From: Bacteroidales bacterium
Lineage (GTDB): Bacteria; Bacteroidota; Bacteroidia; Bacteroidales; UBA10428
Direction of reading: 5' to 3'
DNA: 10,359 nucleotides
Assembly: GCA_016926235.1 (NCBI GenBank)
Contig: JAFGOZ010000531.1
Span: 1-10,359 of the forward strand
Position numbers and translations under genes: made by a program
The notes under the pieces: model-generated
Databases searched by the model: none
Told to the model about the DNA's origin: nothing
Seen by the model: only the letters and a program-made list of their open reading frames with translations
Shown here: positions 1 to 5,345 of the stretch, one piece after another
How positions within the stretch are numbered: position 1 is the first letter of the stretch
Layout of the letters: every line of letters starts with the position of its first letter

Positions 1-57
1 ACTCGCATTATCACAGTCAATGAGTAAAGCAATCTTCTGTTCTTTTTCCAAGATCAT
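1..57 (-). CDS. NYN-domain (DUF88/LabA-like) protein, N-terminal fragment
   Basis: Only the first 19 codons are in the window; the gene runs off the left edge. From ATG at 57 the peptide contains KIALLIDCDNAS at residues 8-19. This matches the first strand and catalytic aspartate (D14, with D16/N17) of NYN domains, which are PIN-like metal-dependent RNases. An AAAGGA sequence lies at 61-66, only 3 bases before this ATG. A TTG two codons later would be better spaced, so the exact start is uncertain. The frame stays open for some codons upstream but has no better start. The gene is on the same strand as the SDR gene and 334 bases downstream of it, so it could be co-transcribed or have its own promoter. 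The family call rests on one short motif. Any C-terminal domain, such as OST-HTH, lies outside the window. Confidence 0.62.
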   Translation of the reverse strand, partial: MILEKEQKIALLIDCDNAS

Positions 58-391
58 TAATCCTTTCTTTAAAAAAGCCTTATCTTCGAATTTGTCTCAT
101 ATTCAGCTTCATTTAACCCGGTGTTTCTCTGTAAAAGTTATCCTGCCGTGTTGCTTATACGTTTGAAAAATGTTTTTACATACAGAAAAATATTCTCAGT
201 ATGTCCTTCCATTATTCCAACAGCCCCTCTCATAAATACTGCCATCAGTTGAGCGTTTTTACAGCGGAGATTAGCCTTGAATTTTTCTTTCTGTCAATTA
301 TGTAGGTATCTATGATTTCTATGTTTTAGTAACATGTGACGAAGTAACCCTTTTTGCTTTTGCTTGGGCATATTGTTTTTGAAAAACACCT
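58..391. other. Intergenic region with a repeat copy and no intact gene
   Basis: This gap separates the SDR gene from the NYN gene. Most of it is the left copy of a dispersed repeat (about 178-331). On the minus strand, 293-138 is open for 51 codons, with a Met at 245 and the phrase MAVFMRGAVGIMEG. No ribosome binding site precedes that Met, and the matching frame in the other repeat copy is broken by several stops, so I do not call it a gene. I see no convincing terminator hairpin after the SDR stop codon. Confidence 0.6.
178..331. repeat. Dispersed ~150-bp direct repeat, copy A
   Basis: This stretch aligns with 4736-4886 in the same orientation. Shared blocks include AAAATATTCTCAGTA, TCCTTCCATT, CCCCTCTCATAAAT, TGCCATCA and TTTCTGTCAATTATGTAGG. 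Small indels and substitutions separate them. By eye roughly three quarters of positions match; this was not computed. The two copies flank the three-gene operon at 392-4570. On the minus strand this copy keeps a 51-codon open frame that is broken in copy B. The element may be a relic of a duplicated gene end, a small non-autonomous element, or a duplication linked to cassette insertion. Confidence 0.75.
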
Positions 392-1300
392 TTACACACA
401 ACTATGCGATATAGACTGTTTTATTTTATATAGGCCTTCTTCAACATCCAATATCTTATCTTTTAACAATGATTGAATTTTATTATTTATCATTGAACAA
501 TCTTTCGGCCTTAACTGAGAAAAAGAATAATTTGCTACCTTTGTTGGGACCACAAAATCATTTTTTAAGCCTATGATATCGCAAATTTTTAATGCAAAAT
601 CGTACCTGCTTATTTTTGTTGGGCCACATACATGGTATAACCCGCATATATCTGCTTTTTCTCCTGCTTTAATAATTATGTCACATAAATTAGTCACAAA
701 TATAGGGTTTCTAAATTCATCAACAAACCCATTATAAATTTCCTTTGCTTTAACAGTTTGAATAATTCTTTCAATAAATGATTCCGCAGTGTTTATGGTT
801 AATCCATAAATCAATGAGGATCTGATAATGCAAAAATTTGAATAGAATGATTGAATAAAATTGTCTGCAGCCAGTTTTGACTTTCCATAGTTTGACAATG
901 GAGAAGGAGTATCGTCCTCAGTATAGTTTCCTTTCTGTCCATCGAAAACTAGGTCTGTAGAAATATGAATCAATTTGGCCCCTATCTTACCAGCTGCCTC
1001 TACTATATTTTTTGCCCCGTTAAAATTTACTTCCCACGCAACTTCACCAAACCTTTCGCAAAAATTAACATCAGATATAGCAGCTGTATTTATTACTATT
1101 TTTGGAAGTACTTCAGTGACAACTTTATCAACATTTTTTTTATTCCTTATATCCAACATAATCGATTTTACAGGCAAGTTCATATTTATGGGAGTCGAAT
1201 AATAACTGGCGAACGTATCCCAGTGGCGAACTGACATTTTTACAAGATGACCACCTAAAAAACTGCTCCCACCAATAATGAGTATTCTACCCTCCACCAA
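392..1300 (-). CDS. RmlD-like extended SDR (NAD(P)-dependent sugar reductase/epimerase family)
   Basis: This 302-residue protein belongs to the extended short-chain dehydrogenase/reductase superfamily and most resembles RmlD, the dTDP-4-dehydrorhamnose reductase. The N-terminal Rossmann loop is ILIIGGSSFLGGHL (residues 6-19). STDLVFDG at 114-121 carries the catalytic Ser/Thr. Y138-x3-K142 is the SDR active-site pair. The RSSLIYG motif (160-166) and a C-terminal RPKDCSM (264-270) are typical of the RmlD substrate-binding part. Length is normal for the family. The protein is probably cytoplasmic and reduces a keto-sugar or similar substrate. It is last in an operon, 9 bases after the radical SAM gene, whose TAG stop overlaps its ribosome binding site; this suggests coupled translation. 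The start is TTG at 1300, with an in-frame GTG at 1297 as the alternative. No other rhamnose-pathway gene is present, so the substrate is unknown and rmlD is not assigned. Confidence 0.85.
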   Translation of the reverse strand: MVEGRILIIGGSSFLGGHLVKMSVRHWDTFASYYSTPINMNLPVKSIMLDIRNKKNVDKVVTEVLPKIVINTAAISDVNFCERFGEVAWEVNFNGAKNIVEAAGKIGAKLIHISTDLVFDGQKGNYTEDDTPSPLSNYGKSKLAADNFIQSFYSNFCIIRSSLIYGLTINTAESFIERIIQTVKAKEIYNGFVDEFRNPIFVTNLCDIIIKAGEKADICGLYHVCGPTKISRYDFALKICDIIGLKNDFVVPTKVANYSFSQLRPKDCSMINNKIQSLLKDKILDVEEGLYKIKQSISHSCV

Positions 1301-1302
1301 AA

Positions 1303-1310
1303 CCCACCTC
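1303..1310 (-). promoter_or_regulatory. Ribosome binding site of the SDR gene
   Basis: On the minus strand this reads GAGGTGGG and overlaps the TAG stop codon of the upstream gene (1312-1310). The GAGGT core is 5 bases from the TTG at 1300 and 8 bases from the GTG at 1297. The better spacing slightly favours GTG. The overlap with the stop codon suggests translational coupling. Confidence 0.6.
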
Positions 1311-4009
1311 TATCTAATTTCCAATGCGTCAAAAATCCAATTCTCAATCATTTCCCAATTGTGTCCATTATCTTTGTATATATGAAACAATTGGTTGATC
1401 AATCGATTCAGTCTCCAACTCAACGGAGGGCATAAATAACACTTTCTATTTTTTGTTCCAATTAATCCTTTATTCGATTTATCTTGCCAAACAGTAACAA
1501 AGTCCCCACATTCTCCCAAACTAACATCGTTACATGTTGTTAAATGATCACATGGATATATGTAACCATCCGGGCCAACCGTGGTGTAAAAATATTGTGA
1601 CCAGCATGATCCAACTACAGGCACACGATAATGCGCATCACCTGATTCGGTAATAACAATTTCAATATCAATTTCATTTTCTTTTCTTTTTATTATCTTT
1701 TTTCGTGCTTCTTTCCAGTTACGCCATGGGATCGGCTGTATCCCGCGAATATCTGGTTTAAATCGAATAAAATTTACATTCAGTTTCTTGGCAAGATTTA
1801 TTGCATCATCGACTTCATGTATATTTTCCGGTGTTATAACAAATCCAATGCCTACCTTTGTATTGCTGTTAGTAATATCTATTTTATGTCTAAGGTTTTT
1901 AATATTTGTTATGATCTCATTAAAGCAGTCAATTCTCTTTATTGTATTAAATGTGCCTGAGGTTGCTGCATCGAGGCTGATGTGGATATAATCTACATCT
2001 AACAATTCGGGATAAATATCAACATGCATATCTACACCATTAGTAATGAGAACAATTTCGCGCTTTTTATCATTCTTTTTAACTTTTTTAATGAAACCTA
2101 ATGTTACATCACGACCACTTCCTGAAAGTGGATCGCCTAATAGCCCCGAAATCCGAAATCTTTCAATTTTGTAATCTCCTTTCCAGTCTTCAAGAAGTGA
2201 AGCCAATTTCACGTTATTAATAATACCTTTTAGACCCTCGTCATCATTGAGATGCCTTCCAATACAATGGGCACAGCAGAGAGTGCATTCTTCAGAAGGC
2301 TGGATTTCAACTTCAATAGGTGGGATAATAAAATTATTTTTATCTAATATATTGTCAAAGACAGCTTTTACTCGTCTATGATATTTATCTAGAAAAAACT
2401 TCTCATAATTAAATGGTGTTATCAGTTTTTTATTCTTTGGTCCGCCATCTTCTTCATCCAATAAAATTGACTTAATTGGATTTCTTGAACTTTTCTGATT
2501 ATCTTTGAAATGCCTTATAGTTGTCTCAAACCGATCTTTCCAGATATCCTCAAATACCTCTAAATACGCTTCGAATAGTGGCGAATTTTCTTTTTTGAAT
2601 ATTAGAGATATTGATTCGTTAAACAAACCTTTACGTCGATAAGGTGTAACTATTAAAGTATTACCAAATCTATTAATGCTGATATACATAAGGCGTGTCG
2701 TAGCACGTACTTCCATGGAGGAATTTAAGCCTACATCGGGTAACCATTTTACTAATTTATCCAAGGATTCAAGAATGTCCCCCTTAATATCTTTATTTTC
2801 ATCTGCAGCAATTTCTCCAAGGTGATTATAGAGAGGCAAGATAGATCTATCCTCGTTATTACTGGATTGCCCATCATACACCTCGCACATTTGCTGATTT
2901 TCTACATCTGGATCTAAAATTAATACGCGAAAATCCATGCTATTTTGTAATATTCGTTTTAATCTATCATTAATGCCATCCAGATCAATGACAAATCTTC
3001 CATATAGGGAGTGTCCCATTAAATCAACTGGAAAAGGTTTTTCATCTCCTTCATTTCTTTTCCAATCCTCATACGAAGTATCAAGAGTATTTTTAAATAG
3101 GTTTATGCCTTCTCCAATAGGAGATATTTCACCAAAAATAGATTTATCAAACATCACATGCCACTTGGGACAACCTGTGAAAATATCGTTTAACCTTTCA
3201 ATCGCTGAACAAGCTTGTTGATTAATCATGTGCATAACTTTGTATCGTTCCATGGGCATTATTTTAAAAGTCTCCCCGTTCACCACAATCTCTTTTTCAT
3301 CACTTAACCATAAATTGATCAGTTTTTCCTTCTCAACAATATTCACCATCGCTATGGTGTGCTTCTTATAGTGTTCTAATTGGTCTTCTTTCCAATCATG
3401 ATCCTCAACATCTAAAGTAAGGCGATCACCCCCAATATCAAAGAAATCTGCAACCTGAATAAGAATAGCTGATTTTAAAAGTTTAAAGTTGTTTGTAGTC
3501 CTTTCCAATTTTTCTAGTTTTTTCATTTTATCACTATAGTTATCAAAGTCATCTCCTGCATGCGCTGAAGCTATCGCAATAATTTCATCGCTTTTCTTTT
3601 TGTTGAAATTAACATTTCTTAAAAGAGTATATGCTTGTTTTTTAATTTCTGTTACTTTGGAATGACTTTTTCGAATTCTGTTGGCTTCATCTCCATATGC
3701 ACCTACTGACCGCATTGAGATCAAGCTGATATCATGTATCATTGCAGCAGCAAATATGTTTATTTTATCATCATTATCAAATATTTTGTTTTCACTATAT
3801 GAATCTAGAAATTTTTTCAAATTTAGTAAAACCTGTGTAATGTGATTCTTTCCATGCCCAGCAGGATAAGCTCCTTCCTGATAAAGAAATTTTTCTTCAC
3901 AAAGAAGCCTCCAAAGATCTAATAATTTTGTATTTAATTTTTTCAAATGATTATAAAGATCATTTATTTCTTTATTTTCAGTGTCAAAATATTTTTTTTC
4001 TGTACTCAT
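1310..4009 (-). CDS. HD domain / middle domain / radical SAM-SPASM fusion protein
   Basis: This 899-residue multidomain protein is not one I recognise as a named family. Residues ~40-200 form an HD phosphohydrolase domain: GHGKNH with H52 and H56, the H92-D93 doublet in AAAMIHDIS, H150 in IASAH, and D188 in VADFFD. This pattern resembles HD domains reported in bacterial conflict systems. Residues ~355-490 form an alpha/beta domain (FRVLILDPD at 360-368, TLIVTPYRR at 451-459, then LFEAYLEVFEDIW) that recalls small PLD-like or sensor-type domains; this part is tentative. Residues ~565-760 are a radical SAM core with C575-x3-C579-x2-C582 binding the 4Fe-4S cluster, plus SGLLGDPL as the glycine-rich motif. 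The C-terminal region has GPDGYIYPC (812-820) and further cysteines at 802, 826, 834, 857 and 860, as in SPASM/twitch domains binding extra clusters. No signal peptide or membrane segment is seen. It sits between the membrane-protein and SDR genes. The substrate is unknown. Confidence 0.9.
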   Translation of the reverse strand: MSTEKKYFDTENKEINDLYNHLKKLNTKLLDLWRLLCEEKFLYQEGAYPAGHGKNHITQVLLNLKKFLDSYSENKIFDNDDKINIFAAAMIHDISLISMRSVGAYGDEANRIRKSHSKVTEIKKQAYTLLRNVNFNKKKSDEIIAIASAHAGDDFDNYSDKMKKLEKLERTTNNFKLLKSAILIQVADFFDIGGDRLTLDVEDHDWKEDQLEHYKKHTIAMVNIVEKEKLINLWLSDEKEIVVNGETFKIMPMERYKVMHMINQQACSAIERLNDIFTGCPKWHVMFDKSIFGEISPIGEGINLFKNTLDTSYEDWKRNEGDEKPFPVDLMGHSLYGRFVIDLDGINDRLKRILQNSMDFRVLILDPDVENQQMCEVYDGQSSNNEDRSILPLYNHLGEIAADENKDIKGDILESLDKLVKWLPDVGLNSSMEVRATTRLMYISINRFGNTLIVTPYRRKGLFNESISLIFKKENSPLFEAYLEVFEDIWKDRFETTIRHFKDNQKSSRNPIKSILLDEEDGGPKNKKLITPFNYEKFFLDKYHRRVKAVFDNILDKNNFIIPPIEVEIQPSEECTLCCAHCIGRHLNDDEGLKGIINNVKLASLLEDWKGDYKIERFRISGLLGDPLSGSGRDVTLGFIKKVKKNDKKREIVLITNGVDMHVDIYPELLDVDYIHISLDAATSGTFNTIKRIDCFNEIITNIKNLRHKIDITNSNTKVGIGFVITPENIHEVDDAINLAKKLNVNFIRFKPDIRGIQPIPWRNWKEARKKIIKRKENEIDIEIVITESGDAHYRVPVVGSCWSQYFYTTVGPDGYIYPCDHLTTCNDVSLGECGDFVTVWQDKSNKGLIGTKNRKCYLCPPLSWRLNRLINQLFHIYKDNGHNWEMIENWIFDALEIR

Positions 4010-4018
4010 TTCAAATGG

Positions 4019-4024
4019 TCCTTT
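4019..4024 (-). promoter_or_regulatory. Ribosome binding site of the HD-radical SAM gene
   Basis: On the minus strand this reads AAAGGA, 9 bases before the ATG at 4009. It lies in the 24-base gap after the membrane-protein stop codon (TAA at 4036-4034) and supports this ATG as the start. Confidence 0.75.
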
Positions 4025-4033
4025 AAGATTTCA

Positions 4034-4570
4034 TTAATTCCCCTTGCCATCATCCAACAAAATTCCGAGTTTTTTCGGTTCACGATAGGCTTTTATATCC
4101 ATTATAGCGAACACCAATAGAACAAATACCAGAACTGACGAAATAAAAGGTCTGAAATCTTTTAAAAGACCGATTATACCCACTAATATTGAAAGAAAAG
4201 TGACTCCAATGTTTCCGTAAGCAGAAAGATACTGACGAGTCTTCGGTTGCAATAGGTATTTTTGCCACATTATAAAACCTTCGGGTACATTTTCATCCTT
4301 TTCCAGAACTGGCTCTATTTGTTCTTTGATATAATGACCAATACGCTTGATTGAAAAACTATAACTGTAAATTATGAAATCAAAAAAAATGGCAGATAAG
4401 GCTGGCAGAACCAAAATATTACTATCAAACGTATCCAGCTTGACAACGATGACACCGAAGCTTGCAGAAATGAAAGCAAATTTAAATCCAAGTATCTGAG
4501 CACGAATCTTCTGAGCTTCAATTAATTCTTTTCTCAATTCTACATAAATGTTCCAAATCACATCAGACAT
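4034..4570 (-). CDS. Small four-helix membrane protein, unassigned
   Basis: This 178-residue protein has a charged N-terminal helix (about 1-25, ELRKELIEAQKIRAQ). Four hydrophobic segments follow at about 26-44, 51-71, 119-136 and 141-159, arranged as two hairpins. A hydrophilic region of about 45 residues (73-118) separates the pairs, with a run of acidic and basic residues near 82-95. The C-terminal tail is short and charged. No enzymatic motif or signal peptide is visible. It is the first gene of the operon and ends 24 bases before the HD-radical SAM gene, so the two products probably act together. The layout resembles small multi-helix membrane proteins such as the SLATT group that act as effectors or anchors in conflict systems, but I see no diagnostic SLATT sequence. 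The start at 4570 is secured by a strong ribosome binding site. Confidence 0.85.
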   Translation of the reverse strand: MSDVIWNIYVELRKELIEAQKIRAQILGFKFAFISASFGVIVVKLDTFDSNILVLPALSAIFFDFIIYSYSFSIKRIGHYIKEQIEPVLEKDENVPEGFIMWQKYLLQPKTRQYLSAYGNIGVTFLSILVGIIGLLKDFRPFISSVLVFVLLVFAIMDIKAYREPKKLGILLDDGKGN

Positions 4571-4573
4571 ATT

Positions 4574-4581
4574 TCCTCCTT
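4574..4581 (-). promoter_or_regulatory. Strong ribosome binding site of the membrane-protein gene
   Basis: On the minus strand this reads AAGGAGGA, ending 3 bases before the ATG at 4570; the AGGAGG core is 4 bases from the ATG. It is the closest match to the Shine-Dalgarno consensus in the window and suggests the first gene of the operon is well translated. Confidence 0.8.
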
Positions 4582-4590
4582 ATTAGTGTA

Positions 4591-4611
4591 AAGGGGCCCA
4601 AGTCTGCCCTT
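4591..4611 (-). promoter_or_regulatory. Possible small hairpin in the operon leader
   Basis: The plus-strand arms AAGGGGC (4591-4597) and GCCCTT (4606-4611) can pair with one bulged G around an 8-base loop. In the transcript the hairpin would sit about 9 bases upstream of the ribosome binding site. No U-tract follows, so it is not an obvious terminator. It may be chance. Confidence 0.25.
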
Positions 4612-4627
4612 CACTCCTGTCATTGAA

Positions 4628-4656
4628 CAAATAGTAACTCAGCACCCATAAATCAA
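4628..4656 (-). promoter_or_regulatory. Weak candidate sigma70-type promoter for the three-gene operon
   Basis: On the minus strand TTGATT (4656-4651) is followed after 17 bases by TATTTG (4633-4628), roughly 58 bases upstream of the membrane-protein ATG. Spacing is ideal, but the -10 box matches only half the consensus. In DNA this AT-rich the match has little weight. Confidence 0.2.
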
Positions 4657-4735
4657 TTTATCGGGATAAAATAAAGCGGGTTTTCTCCAGTATTTCAGTT
4701 GAATACAATTTATTAATAAATAGGATTGCCCCGCT

Positions 4736-4886
4736 TCATACAGCAAAATATTCTCAGTACCGTCCTTCCATTTTTCAACAGTCCCCTCTCATAAATCCTG
4801 CCATCATTTAATGTTTTTCACAGCTACTATTCTTCTTGAATTTATCTTTCTGTCAATTATGTAGGCTTGGTACTTATGCTTTAGGA
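4736..4886. repeat. Dispersed ~150-bp direct repeat, copy B
   Basis: This is the partner of copy A at 178-331, in the same orientation, with long identical blocks such as TTTCTGTCAATTATGTAGG and CCCCTCTCATAAAT. In the minus-strand frame that is open in copy A, this copy has at least three stops. Either it has decayed or the element was never coding. It lies just upstream of the three-gene operon, with copy A just downstream. Confidence 0.75.
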
Positions 4887-5066
4887 TATTAACCCAACGC
4901 GAATTTTAAGTAAATCTGCTATGGCGTTGTAAACCGGATAACCGAACAGCGTCCCCTTTTCCCACGATTTTTCCATTTCAGCTTTTAAAGTTCGTAAAAC
5001 GTACCTCTAAATATCAAAACTCTTCTGGATTGATATTTTGAAGTACATCTCAACACAGCGTTTGAC
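4881..5066 (-). pseudogene. Decayed open frame, unassigned
   Basis: Read on the minus strand from 5066, one frame gives 19 codons, a TAG at 5009-5007, then 41 codons to a TAA at 4883-4881. The second part has a protein-like composition (KAEMEKSWEKGTLFGYPVYN and then AIADLLKIRVGLIS). No start codon with a ribosome binding site is present. This looks like the tail of a former gene, possibly from a mobile element, but I do not recognise the family. It could also be a chance open stretch. Confidence 0.3.
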
Positions 5067-5147
5067 CTATTTTAAAAATCGACTACCCCAAAAATAACCT
5101 TCAAAAGCCTTGCTATTACTGCATCTTAAGAGTTATTTAGATTTTTT

Positions 5148-5232
5148 ATGGTCGTCCCCATTCTCATATGGTCGTCCCCATTCTCATTTTTTATGGTCGT
5201 CCCCATTCTCACCATGGTCGTCCCCATTCTCA
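5148..5232. repeat. Four tandem copies of a 19-base repeat
   Basis: The unit ATGGTCGTCCCCATTCTCA occurs exactly four times, at 5148-5166, 5168-5186, 5193-5211 and 5214-5232. The spacers are 1, 6 and 2 bases. On the other strand the unit reads TGAGAATGGGGACGACCAT. It is much richer in GC than its surroundings. The spacers are far too short for CRISPR. A unit conserved without change inside decayed DNA looks like a recent expansion, or a REP-like or binding-site array. It lies downstream of the beta-helix gene stop codon. Confidence 0.9.
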
Positions 5233-5345
5233 CCATTAGTTACTGGTTTGAACCTTACCAGGATTCAATTTGTAACATTTAATTAACAGTTACTGTAATA
5301 TATAAGGAAAATATCAACATTTTATGAATAAACACGATTAATCTT

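Larger units (their letters stand above)
4571..5345. other. Intergenic region with repeats and relics, no intact gene
   Basis: This gap between the beta-helix gene and the three-gene operon holds several separate elements: the operon leader (about 4571-4735), copy B of the dispersed repeat (4736-4886), a decayed minus-strand frame (4881-5066), and four tandem 19-base units (5148-5232). Bases 5233-5345 are AT-rich. I see no clear terminator after the beta-helix gene stop and no RNA gene. Confidence 0.7.

Noticed and set aside
138..293. Small minus-strand gene inside repeat copy A
   Set aside because: It has no ribosome binding site before the only Met, and the equivalent frame in copy B carries several stops, so coding is not conserved.
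392..1300. Assignment as rmlD in a rhamnose cluster
   Set aside because: No rmlA, rmlB, rmlC or glycosyltransferase gene is nearby, and the SDR fold alone does not fix the substrate.
1310..4009. Viperin-type antiviral radical SAM enzyme
   Set aside because: The protein has a SPASM-like cysteine tail and an N-terminal HD domain, unlike prokaryotic viperins, and I see no viperin-specific motif.
4674..4736. Inverted AAGCGGG / CCCGCTT pair beside repeat copy B
   Set aside because: The arms are only 7 bases and lie 49 bases apart, with no match at copy A, so they are not convincing as element ends.
5148..5232. CRISPR-like array
   Set aside because: The repeats are 19 bases with spacers of only 1, 6 and 2 bases, and no cas gene is present.
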